DNA from: a virus
Strand: one strand, 5' to 3'
Length of the DNA stretch: 61,729 bases
Virus record (IMG/VR): IMGVR_UViG_3300043395_000560
Location: 1-61,729 of that record
Part shown: positions 41,459 through 49,237 of the stretch, piece by piece
How positions within the stretch are numbered: the stretch's first letter is position 1
Layout of the letters: every line of letters starts with the position of its first letter
The notes under the pieces: generated by a model
Databases searched by the model: none
What the model saw: only the letters and a program-made list of their open reading frames with translations
Told to the model about the DNA's origin: nothing
Made by a program: the position numbers and the translations under genes

Positions 41459-41971
41459 TCACACCATCCTTCCACGAGTTTTACCCCGCTGCGCAATGCC
41501 GTCCCCACGTTGTGACGCACCAACAACTTTGCCGCCACGCTTGTATTCTTCACGCTTCATCAGAGCTTTTGGGTCCATTTCAGCACCAAGTTGCATTTCA
41601 CGACGATCAGAAGCCGCCCCACCACTACCACCGCCAGACTTGGGCTGTGGTTTCTTTATCTCCCCCATCCTTTTAAGAAACTCTGGGTCTTCTGACGGGC
41701 TTAAAGGCTTAAATTTTTCTTCCGATGTTGATGCTAAACCAAGTCTTTCAGCAAGTGCATGACCACCTTTAACGTTGGTTGCTTGATTGTTTCTGCCGCG
41801 CCATGCACCCTCTTTGTAATTAATTGGATCAACCGCATATCGACCAGATCCATACTCCATGTCTTTTTTATCTGCGGCAGACCTAGCGCGGTTTTTGTCT
41901 GTGTAGTCGTTGCCTACATACACTTTCTCAATCCGATCCCACAACTTGTATCTAGTGGTTTCATCAGCCAC
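41459..41971 (-). CDS. C-terminal-tag family protein B (170 aa)
   Basis: A GTG start at 41971 is preferred because GGAGG lies five bases upstream. 'VADETTRYKLWDRIEKVYVG' opens the protein; a Pro/Ser/Gly linker follows; it ends with 'GASQRGDGIAQRGKTRGRMV', the shared peptide. Overlaps the upstream gene by 8 nt. Confidence 0.65.
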   Translation of the reverse strand: MADETTRYKLWDRIEKVYVGNDYTDKNRARSAADKKDMEYGSGRYAVDPINYKEGAWRGRNNQATNVKGGHALAERLGLASTSEEKFKPLSPSEDPEFLKRMGEIKKPQPKSGGGSGGAASDRREMQLGAEMDPKALMKREEYKRGGKVVGASQRGDGIAQRGKTRGRMV

Positions 41972-42233
41972 GATAACCTCCACCTGCCGCTTTGTACTTC
42001 TTAGCCACTAGCTGTGCCTTGCGGGCTGACCATTTTCCTGCGCCAGTGCCATGAGTAGCCGCTGCTTTTACCTGAGACACAATCCGCTTACGCAGTTCGG
42101 GCTTAGTGTAATTGCCAGCGGCGTTCACCTTCCCGCCCTCTTTATAGACCGTCACGGGTTCGTTGCCGTCCCGTTTCTTGATCTTCCTGATAACCGCTGG
42201 GCGCACAGCACCCATTCCGCGTGAAGGCATCAT
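41964..42233 (-). CDS. Small basic protein with 'GKWSARKAQLVAKKY' signature (89 aa)
   Basis: 'ELRKRIVSQVKAAATHGTGA' then 'GKWSARKAQLVAKKYKAAGG' forms a conserved basic module that is widespread in aquatic phages and also occurs elsewhere. It probably contacts nucleic acid. Stop overlaps the GTG of the next gene. Confidence 0.7.
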   Translation of the reverse strand: MMPSRGMGAVRPAVIRKIKKRDGNEPVTVYKEGGKVNAAGNYTKPELRKRIVSQVKAAATHGTGAGKWSARKAQLVAKKYKAAGGGYRG

Positions 42234-42245
42234 GTCGTACCCCTA

Positions 42246-42656
42246 TTAGCAGTAGCCGCCTTTTTTCATGCCCTTGCCAGCGCCTTTCATCACAATCTGC
42301 TTGGCTTTAGTTTTGCCCTTAGAAGCAACACCATCAGCCGACTTGTGACCAGCAGCCAACCCACCGCCTGCCATTTTCTTAACCTTGCCGCCATGCTTCA
42401 TTGCACCCATCTCAGCCTCTTCGTGCTTCAACATAGCTTTAGGAGCGCCCTTCTTTTTCATGAACGACACTTCCTTCTTTACCATAGCCTTTGACTCTTT
42501 CATTTCGCCACCTTTTGCTTTCTTGGATATACCAGCTTCGGAAAGGCCAATTGCAATGGCCTGCTTAGGATTGGTCACCTTCTGACCAGATGAGGATTTC
42601 AACTCACCTTGCTTAAACTCTCGCATCACGCGAGAAACCTTTGCCTGCGGTTTCAT
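42246..42656 (-). CDS. DUF6496-like protein carrying a tag variant (136 aa)
   Basis: The ATG at 42656 overlaps the previous stop (ATGA). 'VMREFKQGELKSSSGQKVTN' and 'PKQAIAIGLSEAG' match the DUF6496 type found across bacteria and phages. The C-terminal half has 'GHKSADGVASKGKTKAKQ', a variant of the shared tag, here followed by a Lys/Gly end (MKKGGYC). Confidence 0.75.
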   Translation of the reverse strand: MKPQAKVSRVMREFKQGELKSSSGQKVTNPKQAIAIGLSEAGISKKAKGGEMKESKAMVKKEVSFMKKKGAPKAMLKHEEAEMGAMKHGGKVKKMAGGGLAAGHKSADGVASKGKTKAKQIVMKGAGKGMKKGGYC

Positions 42657-43066
42657 ACCATTCTCCCGCGCGTCTTGCCTTTGGTTGCGCAACCATCAGC
42701 CCGCTTAGAAGCAGATGAAACCTTGCCGCCATTCTTCATTCTCACCTGCGCCGTGTCAGTTGCTTGCGGCTGGATATTAAACGTCTGGGCTACACCTGGT
42801 TGGGTAGTAGAAGGCTGCGGGGTATTGCCGTAGAACGGATAAGTAGGCTGCTGAGTGGAAACATTCCCACCGTCTGCATAGCGCTTAACCTTGCCGCCCT
42901 TCTTAAAGTTCTTTGCCTTGTCTTTGTCATACTGCTCGCGCGCCTTGCGTTGGCGCTCGTCAGCTTTCATCTCGTCATACATCAAACGCAGATTGCGCTC
43001 CGCCGATCCCGGATCCGTACCCTCTGTAGTGCCAGAGCCAGGTTTTGGCTTTGGTTGCGTAGCCAT
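42653..43066 (-). CDS. C-terminal-tag family protein C (137 aa)
   Basis: Charged helical first half ('LRLMYDEMKADERQRKAREQ'), then 'KKGGKVKRYADGGNV', a Gln/Pro/Thr linker, and the tag 'SSASKRADGCATKGKTRGRM'. Overlaps neighbours by 1 and 4 nt. Probably disordered apart from the tag. Confidence 0.65.
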   Translation of the reverse strand: MATQPKPKPGSGTTEGTDPGSAERNLRLMYDEMKADERQRKAREQYDKDKAKNFKKGGKVKRYADGGNVSTQQPTYPFYGNTPQPSTTQPGVAQTFNIQPQATDTAQVRMKNGGKVSSASKRADGCATKGKTRGRMV

Positions 43067-43635
43067 TAGCAGATCCTCCCGCGTGTCTTGCCTTTAGTGG
43101 CAATACCGTCTGCACGTTTAGATGCCGACGAAACTTTGCCGCCCGCTTTAAATCCAGAGTAGTAAGCCTTTCTGGCTTTCTCTAACTTCTCAGGCGTATT
43201 GAATGTAAGCTTTGGACCAAAACCACGCTTTTCAGTAGTCGCAGTTTTTGTGTCCTTGGTGATGTCTTCAATGCTCCGCGTTGGGAACATTTGCGACGCT
43301 TTAGGTGCTTGCTTCTTCTCTGCCTCGGCCTTGCGACGCTCACGCGCACGGCGCTCAGCAGCACGGCGGCGCATCATCTCAGCGCGAACTTCTTCTGCCT
43401 CATCCTCTGCCGATGATTCAGCCACTGGAGACGTGTAGCTGCCAGTGCGAGCGGCAGGCTTGTTGGTCATGTACTTTTCCATGGTGCGGGGACCTTCGCC
43501 ACGAATGGCCTCGCCCTGCTGCCGCAGCAAATCTCTTGACCGACGCTCCGACTCAGTCTCTTCGGTAATCTCCGGCATCTCAACAGCTTCAGTTGTGCCG
43601 CCTTCGTCGTAACGCTTTACCTTGCGCTTTTTCAT
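43066..43635 (-). CDS. C-terminal-tag family protein D (189 aa)
   Basis: Opens MKKRKVKRYDEGG, followed by an acidic stretch and a long Arg/Glu/Ala helix ('EMMRRRAAERRARERRKAEA'), and ends with 'SSASKRADGIATKGKTRGRI' plus Cys. The layout suggests an extended internal head protein. Confidence 0.65.
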   Translation of the reverse strand: MKKRKVKRYDEGGTTEAVEMPEITEETESERRSRDLLRQQGEAIRGEGPRTMEKYMTNKPAARTGSYTSPVAESSAEDEAEEVRAEMMRRRAAERRARERRKAEAEKKQAPKASQMFPTRSIEDITKDTKTATTEKRGFGPKLTFNTPEKLEKARKAYYSGFKAGGKVSSASKRADGIATKGKTRGRIC

Positions 43636-43895
43636 AACACTCTCCGTTGAGACTCAATCAGCTGGTCAATCTTGTTTTCCAACCGATTAAATCGCTGATC
43701 TATGTGATCGGTGATGCGGTCAACTTCCGCCTTTGTCACGTTATCCCGTGCAATCTCCTCACGCGTCTTGTTCAACAAGATCGTGATACGCGCAAGCTCA
43801 GAGAACTTTTCATGAGCAATGTACGCAAACAAGCCCACAAACAGCGATAACGCGCCGTTCCATACAAATGCGAGGTCCACGGTCAACACTTCCAC
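43632..43895 (-). CDS. Membrane-anchored coiled-coil protein (87 aa)
   Basis: Hydrophobic N-terminus ('WNGALSLFVGLFAYIA', about 12-27) followed by a helical coiled coil ('TDHIDQRFNRLENKIDQLIE'). Arrangement is like small phage membrane proteins found near lysis or head genes. Overlaps both neighbours. Confidence 0.65.
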   Translation of the reverse strand: MEVLTVDLAFVWNGALSLFVGLFAYIAHEKFSELARITILLNKTREEIARDNVTKAEVDRITDHIDQRFNRLENKIDQLIESQRRVL

Positions 43896-44128
43896 TTTCG
43901 TAAAGATTTATTAATACGACTATTCGGATCGTTCGCTGTCTTGGCGCTTGTCAGCTTTTTCTTCATGCCTGACATCCTGGCGCAAAAGGATTTTTTGCGC
44001 GCGCCGCCTTCCGGCTGGGGAGGTTTCAAGTTCATGCCTTGCGCTTTCGCGGAGGCTCTCCCTTTGGCGTTCAAGCCGCCTTCGGGATTCTTTCCCTCTT
44101 TCCTCTGCCATGCCGGAGACTTAGCCAT
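43883..44128 (-). CDS. DUF6321-like small basic protein (81 aa)
   Basis: 'SPAWQRKEGKNPEGGLNAKG' and 'KSFCARMSGMKKKL' are hallmarks of the DUF6321-type proteins common in aquatic phages. Extremely basic; probable DNA-contacting or head-associated protein. Confidence 0.75.
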   Translation of the reverse strand: MAKSPAWQRKEGKNPEGGLNAKGRASAKAQGMNLKPPQPEGGARKKSFCARMSGMKKKLTSAKTANDPNSRINKSLRKWKC

Positions 44129-44390
44129 AGAACACCGTGCAGTTTGCGTTGCTTAGCGTCGCGTACACGTTTGTCTGACACAGCACACCTTCGCCCGGAA
44201 TGATGACGTTAAACGTCTCACCAGATGCGATGGTGTAAATAGTAAAGACTGTCGTGCTGCCGTCCGCAATTGCTACGCTGCCAGCGCTGCCGCTGGGCGT
44301 GATAGCCATACCCTTCACACGAGCGCGGCCTTCAAATACCACGCCCGAAGAAGTCAGCGTAGTCGGCTTAACGTCTGTTTGCATAGCCAT
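44121..44390 (-). CDS. Small virion protein (89 aa)
   Basis: Beta-rich with 'LTSSGVVFEGRARVKGMAIT' and 'DGSTTVFTIYTIASGETFNV', a phage-decoration-like pattern. Overlaps the next gene by 8 nt. Probably a capsid decoration or minor head protein. Confidence 0.65.
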   Translation of the reverse strand: MAMQTDVKPTTLTSSGVVFEGRARVKGMAITPSGSAGSVAIADGSTTVFTIYTIASGETFNVIIPGEGVLCQTNVYATLSNANCTVFYG

Positions 44391-44402
44391 GACGGCCTCC
44401 TA

Positions 44403-44855
44403 TCAGACGTTCTGCTGACCAACCAGCGGATCTGCTACGAAGTAAATAATGTAGCCGCCAACAGTGCCAGCGCCCGAACTGTTGTCAGACGATGTGACAT
44501 ACGCCATCGCGGTAGTAGCAGTACCAGTCACAACAGAACCGATCGACGTCGTGCCAGCAGCAGTACTTAGTGCCAGCGCCAAGTTGCCAGCCGATGTGCC
44601 ACTGGTATAACCAGATGTCTTGAGATCGATAGTGCCAGTGCCTGCGTTGTTGATAGCAACAGAAACAACAGTCGCGCCCGCAGGCAGAATCAGATCAGGA
44701 GCGCCAGCAGCGTCAGATACTTTGACAGTCGCGCCAGTAGCAGCAGCGTTCGCAACGTAAAACTGTGCGGCCATCAAGCCAGAGCCACAGTAGGCGGTGC
44801 GAGTTGTGTCGCCGCCGCCCGAACGCCAAATGGATTGGGTGGTAGAAAGTGCCAT
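44403..44855 (-). CDS. Virion protein (150 aa)
   Basis: The ATG at 44855 (MALSTTQSIWRSGGGDTTR) follows GAGGG; the longer frame upstream would run through the promoter leader and is rejected. Ala/Thr/Gly-rich beta protein. It is the first gene after the internal promoter at 44940-44968. Confidence 0.65.
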   Translation of the reverse strand: MALSTTQSIWRSGGGDTTRTAYCGSGLMAAQFYVANAAATGATVKVSDAAGAPDLILPAGATVVSVAINNAGTGTIDLKTSGYTSGTSAGNLALALSTAAGTTSIGSVVTGTATTAMAYVTSSDNSSGAGTVGGYIIYFVADPLVGQQNV

Positions 44856-44917
44856 GTTTTCCCTCATGCGGTTAGGTACGTCGATCTGCATGAAGTCAGC
44901 CGGGACTGTTCGACGCA

Positions 44918-44930
44918 CCGGGTAACCCGG
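44918..44930. promoter_or_regulatory. 13-bp palindrome at the internal late promoter
   Basis: CCGGGTAACCCGG: perfect 6-bp arms around one base, about 10 bp beyond the -10 and so at or just after the expected transcript start. Possible operator. Confidence 0.4.
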
Positions 44931-44939
44931 ATTGAGAGT

Positions 44940-44968
44940 TTTATACTAGGTAGCAGGGGGAGAGTCAA
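44940..44968 (-). promoter_or_regulatory. Sigma70-type internal late promoter (leftward)
   Basis: On the leftward strand TTGACT, a 17-bp spacer, TATAAA. The -35 and spacer lie in the last codons of the HNH gene. It would drive the small-protein and head-tail genes from 44855 onward. Confidence 0.65.
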
Positions 44969-45536
44969 GTAACTTGTTGGACTTACGAAGGTTTTCTTCC
45001 TGCGTAATGATCCTTAAATTTGCCAAGACATGAAGCCCGCATATTTCTTTCCCATGAAGCGGATAATCATGGTCAACCACATACTTCACCCCAGTTAGTT
45101 TGGTCAGCTTCATCGCCTGCAAGTACAGCTTTCGGATTGCCAACTTCTCTTCTTTAGTCACCCACTTAGGCGTAGCGTTGCGGTGGCGACGCTTGCGGAC
45201 ACTGGTCAGGGCTTTGTAATACTCAGGATTGCGCTCTTTGTGTAAACGCTTGTATTGGGTTACTTCTTCTTTTGGCCGAGCGTTTGCCCTAGCTTTGACC
45301 GCCTCCTTATTCTTTTCGTAGTACCGACGGCCAGCGGCTTTGGCGGCCTCTGACTTAGGCTTCTCCGCGCGCTTCTTATTATCAATTGCCCAGTCTTCTT
45401 TCATGCACTCAACGCAGGATCCTTTGGTCTTGCGTAACGCTACATGCCCACGCGAGCAAGGTTTGCCCGTGTAGTAGAACTTGGCGCCCGTTTGCTTAGC
45501 CGTTGTGCGGTCTTGTGGATATTGAGAGTAGTCCAT
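44946..45536 (-). CDS. HNH endonuclease with zinc finger (196 aa)
   Basis: An N-terminal 'GKPCSRGHVALRKTKGSCVE' with CxxxH...CxxC looks like a zinc finger. A basic helical middle follows, then an HNH core ('GVKYVVDHDYPLHGKEICGL', 'LRIITQEENLRKSNK'). Related to the HNH at 39109. It sits exactly between the capsid terminator and the internal promoter, as expected for a tolerated mobile endonuclease. Confidence 0.8.
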   Translation of the reverse strand: MDYSQYPQDRTTAKQTGAKFYYTGKPCSRGHVALRKTKGSCVECMKEDWAIDNKKRAEKPKSEAAKAAGRRYYEKNKEAVKARANARPKEEVTQYKRLHKERNPEYYKALTSVRKRRHRNATPKWVTKEEKLAIRKLYLQAMKLTKLTGVKYVVDHDYPLHGKEICGLHVLANLRIITQEENLRKSNKLLDSPPAT

Positions 45537-45575
45537 TTCTTCCTCCTGTTATACGACACGAGGAATCATACACTA

Positions 45576-45602
45576 AATAAAAACCCCGCGCAAGGCGGGG
45601 TT
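45576..45602 (-). terminator. Rho-independent terminator after the capsid gene
   Basis: AACCCCGC (45582-45589), 5-base loop, GCGGGGTT (45595-45602). On the leftward strand the stem is followed by TTTATTTAG. It lies just downstream of the major capsid gene. Confidence 0.85.
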
Positions 45603-45633
45603 CTCAATCGCGTAAGTGATTGATTTTACTGCA

Positions 45634-46542
45634 TTAAGCCCCAGGTGAACCGAACATTCCGAGCGGGTCTGACCAGCCGAAGCTGTAGCGCTCACGCGCT
45701 TTGTAACGTACATTCCCTGTATCGAAATCTCCGTCCATTGACTGAGACAACGGGGTACGCACAAAGTGCTTCATGCCGTTGGGTACGTCAGTGGTCAGAT
45801 ACCAGGCGTTGATGTCAGTCAAGAAGTGGTTGATCGTATGACCTTCTGGGATCGAACCGTTGCTCTTGATTGCGTTCACGTCGTTGTCGTTAGTGCCAAC
45901 ACGCAGTTCTGTTTCCAGCAGGCGGGTTGCCACGAACTGCAATGCAGGCGGGACAATCAACTTGCGGGGTTTAGCTGCGATCAGCAGACCACGTTCGTCG
46001 GTCCAAGCAGCGATCTGAATCACAGCGTTTTCCAACGATGTTTCATTCAGGTCTGCCGGGGTCGACGGAGTGTTGCTGTTAGTGCCACCAGATACCAGCG
46101 GGTGGTTCTGCGAGAACAGAGCAACGCCGTCGCCACCAGGGTAGCTGTTGGAGAAGCCGTTGTTCAGTACTGCTGCCGCTTTGACCTGCTTGGTATACGA
46201 CATAGCACGAGCCAGCGCCTTGGTATAACGAGCCGATAGGCTGTCATACAGGTTATCTTCGATGGCCTCTTCGGTCAGCGAGAAACCCAGTGCGATGGTT
46301 TCGTGGTTGTAGCGAGCAGTCCAAGCTTCCTGACCGTTGTCGTACGCGATCGCAGAACCTTCGTTCTTGACCGGTGCGGCACTAAAGCCAGACAGTTTGG
46401 TTTCCTCTTCAAAGGAACGCTCTGAGGTCTCTGTTTCGTAGATCTCTTTGTGTTCCTCACCGTAACGCTCATACTCCATGCCAAACAGGGCGTTCAGGCC
46501 AGGGAGTAGCTCTTTCAGTAGTTGTGCGCGTGAAATAGCCAT
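45634..46542 (-). CDS. Major capsid protein (302 aa)
   Basis: Starts MAISRAQLLKELLPGLNALF, with 'YGEEHKEIYETETSERSFEE' following, as in Mu-like/HK97-fold phage capsid proteins ('LGFSLTEEAIEDNLYDSLSA', 'LIVPPALQFVATRLLETELR'). It follows the scaffold by two genes and is followed by a strong terminator, the usual setting for the most abundant head protein. No protease is seen in the window. Confidence 0.85.
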   Translation of the reverse strand: MAISRAQLLKELLPGLNALFGMEYERYGEEHKEIYETETSERSFEEETKLSGFSAAPVKNEGSAIAYDNGQEAWTARYNHETIALGFSLTEEAIEDNLYDSLSARYTKALARAMSYTKQVKAAAVLNNGFSNSYPGGDGVALFSQNHPLVSGGTNSNTPSTPADLNETSLENAVIQIAAWTDERGLLIAAKPRKLIVPPALQFVATRLLETELRVGTNDNDVNAIKSNGSIPEGHTINHFLTDINAWYLTTDVPNGMKHFVRTPLSQSMDGDFDTGNVRYKARERYSFGWSDPLGMFGSPGA

Positions 46543-46552
46543 GTTTTACTCC

Positions 46553-47221
46553 TTAAACGCCAACTGGGTTGTTGTACTGATGGCCACCAGTGACGGTCAC
46601 AGTAGTCGTAACTACGTTCGTCGAGGTGTTCAGCGTGGAAGCCGCAACCATGTAGGGCGCATTGAATTTGCAAATAAACTCGCAGAAACTACCAGTCGAG
46701 TTGGCCGTATCAGGCACAACGTCAATGATACGAATCGGCAGCGATGCGGTAGTAGCTACCGAACCACCGTTAATTGCAACAGCAGAGTCACCCGTAGTAG
46801 TCGAGCCGGGGTTTTGAACCAGCGGTGCGTTCGAGCCAACAACAGTCTGGCCATAGAAAGCCACGACGGTCGTGCCGGAAACAGCAGCCACCTTAAACAA
46901 AACATCAGGATCGTCCACAACATAAGCGTAGGCGTCAGTGGCAACGGTGTTAGCCGGCCAGTACTGAGCTTGCAGCTTCTGCTTGGTTGTCGGATTGGTA
47001 TAAGTGCAGCCCACGAAAACGCCAACAGGGGTTGCAGTAGAAGTACCAGTGTCCTTCTCAACAGTACCAGATGACACTAGCTTAACTACATCGCCGTAGA
47101 AAATGTCAGTGTTGTATTCACTAGCAATTTTCATCAGACGAGTAGAGCCAGCGTACACCTGACCGCCGATCAGGTTCACCGGACGTAGGCCGTAAGGGGC
47201 CGATACAGTCGGATATGCCAT
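46553..47221 (-). CDS. Capsid decoration/minor structural protein (222 aa)
   Basis: Starts MAYPTVSAPYGLRPVNLIGG, a start conserved in proteins encoded next to aquatic podovirus capsid genes. Beta-rich with Thr/Val repeats ('TNVVTTTVTVTGGHQ'). Likely a head decoration protein. Confidence 0.7.
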   Translation of the reverse strand: MAYPTVSAPYGLRPVNLIGGQVYAGSTRLMKIASEYNTDIFYGDVVKLVSSGTVEKDTGTSTATPVGVFVGCTYTNPTTKQKLQAQYWPANTVATDAYAYVVDDPDVLFKVAAVSGTTVVAFYGQTVVGSNAPLVQNPGSTTTGDSAVAINGGSVATTASLPIRIIDVVPDTANSTGSFCEFICKFNAPYMVAASTLNTSTNVVTTTVTVTGGHQYNNPVGV

Positions 47222-47240
47222 GTCTTACTCCAAAAAAGTG

Positions 47241-47681
47241 TTAGCCCATCTTGGAAACCGAGGATTTCGATTCCTTAAAGAGAGGCATCCGTGGGTCATT
47301 TTGACGCATCAGATTATTGTCCACTGCCGTAAGTTGGCCGTCAGCCTGCTTTTGATAGTAAGCATTACGCTGTTCAACAAACTCAATCGGCGTCTTGCAG
47401 AGCAATAATCCACCGACCTCAACGCTGTCTTTAAATCGACTGTCGGGGTCTACCATCAATTGAAACTGGGGTTGCTCTTCCAACTTCACCGGCTCCCAAC
47501 CCTCACGTTGCTTGGAGGAAATGTTGCGAGCATCAGCTACGTTTAAAGTAGAAACCCTAATCCATCTGTACGCAAAACCTGGCTGCTTGTCCGGTTCCGG
47601 TAATAGTTCCGGTGGCGCCCACGCTTTGGGACGCTCTGCCATGGTTCTCGTTTCAATACTACGTGGTGTTTTATCAGCCAT
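47241..47681 (-). CDS. Head-assembly-associated protein (146 aa)
   Basis: The ATG at 47681 (MADKTPRSIETRTM) overlaps the scaffold stop by 8 nt; an upstream start would lie inside the scaffold gene. 'FAYRWIRVSTLNVADARNIS' and 'LCKTPIEFVEQRNAYYQKQA' are conserved-looking blocks. It lies between scaffold and decoration genes. Role not recognised. Confidence 0.7.
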   Translation of the reverse strand: MADKTPRSIETRTMAERPKAWAPPELLPEPDKQPGFAYRWIRVSTLNVADARNISSKQREGWEPVKLEEQPQFQLMVDPDSRFKDSVEVGGLLLCKTPIEFVEQRNAYYQKQADGQLTAVDNNLMRQNDPRMPLFKESKSSVSKMG

Positions 47682-48636
47682 TTGTGGCCTCCAATTTGCG
47701 CATTTCACGGATGTAAGCTTCTGGGGTAATACCCAATTTCTTGATTGTGTTTACCGTTGACTGCTTTAACGTAACCTTTTTGGAGGCCGTCGTGCGGGTC
47801 GCAGGAGCTACAACCGTTGCTGCTTTCTCTGTACGCTGTCGGTTTGTGGACTGCGTTTCTTGCTGCTCTGAAAATGCCTCTGGGAAACGCCGACGCATGG
47901 TGTGGTCGACTTTCTCCCAATACTCATCTGTTGACGGGTAGCTAGGACCATGTTCCGCTACAAGCTTTTGGTGTAAGCCCAGCGCTAAACTGGTCATCTC
48001 TGGGTCCTTCCCGAACCACTGATTGCGCTCTTGCCACGCAAGCATCTTCGGGTCAGGCCGCGCTACCGGCACTTCTGGCTCGCGTTGTACCTCAACTTCC
48101 TGTTGTTGTAAAGCAGGCACGTATTCGTTGGCGCGACGAACTTTGTACTGCGCGTCGTTCAACCGCTCCTGCGCATCTACCAACTTATCAGGATCGCCCA
48201 TGTCATAGGCTTCCTTGTAAGCTCGCTTCGCCGCATCCAACTCCAACTCAGCCGCACTCTTGTACGTATTAATGAAGCTCTGCTCACCCCGAGACAGCCT
48301 GCCCTTGAGAGTTTGGTTCTCTTGGATTACGCGCTTGGCAAACTCAATTGCCTCTTGCTGCTCCCGTAGCGCCTGCTCCTTCTCGCGGCGCTCGTCGTGC
48401 CAGACCTTTTTCATCTGCTTCAGCTTGGTCTTGACGTTCTCGGAATACTCTTCCAACTCGTCCTTGTCCAGCTGCTCAACAACTTCTTGAGGCAAAGGCT
48501 GCCGGCCACGGTCAGGTGGCGGGGTATCGTCTTCTATCTCAATCTCAAATTCCTCTTCCTGATCAGCAGCCTCCGCCTTGAGTTGCTTCTCATCAGGAAA
48601 CTCAAATTCATCCATCTGCATTTGACCTGCCATCAT
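47674..48636 (-). CDS. Scaffolding protein (320 aa)
   Basis: Acidic N-terminus ('EEEFEIEIEDDTPPPDRG'), a long charged coiled coil ('LKQMKKVWHDERREKEQALR', 'AKRAYKEAYDMGDPDKL'), and a basic C-terminal tail; all typical of phage scaffolds. AAAGGAG lies just before the ATG. Its N-terminal EFEIEIED peptide is shared with the portal. Confidence 0.75.
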   Translation of the reverse strand: MMAGQMQMDEFEFPDEKQLKAEAADQEEEFEIEIEDDTPPPDRGRQPLPQEVVEQLDKDELEEYSENVKTKLKQMKKVWHDERREKEQALREQQEAIEFAKRVIQENQTLKGRLSRGEQSFINTYKSAAELELDAAKRAYKEAYDMGDPDKLVDAQERLNDAQYKVRRANEYVPALQQQEVEVQREPEVPVARPDPKMLAWQERNQWFGKDPEMTSLALGLHQKLVAEHGPSYPSTDEYWEKVDHTMRRRFPEAFSEQQETQSTNRQRTEKAATVVAPATRTTASKKVTLKQSTVNTIKKLGITPEAYIREMRKLEATNG

Positions 48637-48648
48637 GTTTCTCCTTTA

Positions 48649-49050
48649 CTAAGCCCGACTAATGCCGCGAGGATCCTGAACTACGGCCTCTACGCAATCG
48701 TCGTTGATAAGACGGAACTCGGTTCCATGAATCTTTAGCCGGGTTCCAGTGTTAGGACGGGCGAGAATGAAATCCCCTTCCTTACACCACGGTCCGTTGG
48801 GAAACCGCTTTTCATCTTTGTAGCAGTCTGGTCCCATCTTTACGACAAAGAACACTGTAGCCAGCACTTGCTCATAGTGGATGGTTGAATCCGCTTTAAG
48901 CAGCCCGCTTTCAAATTTGTCTTCCTTATCTGGCAACGTTACCAGGATGTGGTAACCCGTCGGATCTGGAAGTTGTTTCGCTTTCTCCTCTGCGGTTTGT
49001 GGCAGAGTTGATACTTCACCGCTTTCTGTAGCGATGGCGATTTCAGTCAT
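48649..49050 (-). CDS. GroES-like co-chaperonin (133 aa)
   Basis: 'PTGYHILVTLPDKEDKFESG' and 'LKADSTIHYEQVLATVFFVV' correspond to the start of the Cpn10 barrel and the mobile loop region; 'GPWCKEGDFILARPNTGTRL' and 'GTEFRLINDDCVEAVV' fit the later strands. Phage-encoded GroES proteins replace host GroES to fold large capsid proteins. Lies between portal-side and scaffold genes. Confidence 0.75.
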   Translation of the reverse strand: MTEIAIATESGEVSTLPQTAEEKAKQLPDPTGYHILVTLPDKEDKFESGLLKADSTIHYEQVLATVFFVVKMGPDCYKDEKRFPNGPWCKEGDFILARPNTGTRLKIHGTEFRLINDDCVEAVVQDPRGISRA

Positions 49051-49234
49051 CGGAAAACTCCATTTGTTTTGCTAAATCAAGAATGTAACCCTCGGCCATA
49101 GACAGACCTCGGATTTCCCCGCAGAGCTTTTGGTACTCTGCATAGTCCTTAGCCGCGTTGGTGGACACGGCCTCAACTATCTGTTGTCGCTTCTGCCGGA
49201 TTTGCTCCAGCAGTACTTCCAGCGTTCTTTCCAT
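49043..49234 (-). CDS. Small helical protein (63 aa)
   Basis: Starts MERTLEVLLEQIRQKRQQIV, fully helical with coiled-coil character. It is set between portal and GroES-like genes (overlap 8 nt with the latter). Possibly a head-closure or assembly factor. Confidence 0.65.
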   Translation of the reverse strand: MERTLEVLLEQIRQKRQQIVEAVSTNAAKDYAEYQKLCGEIRGLSMAEGYILDLAKQMEFSDD

Positions 49235-49237
49235 AAA

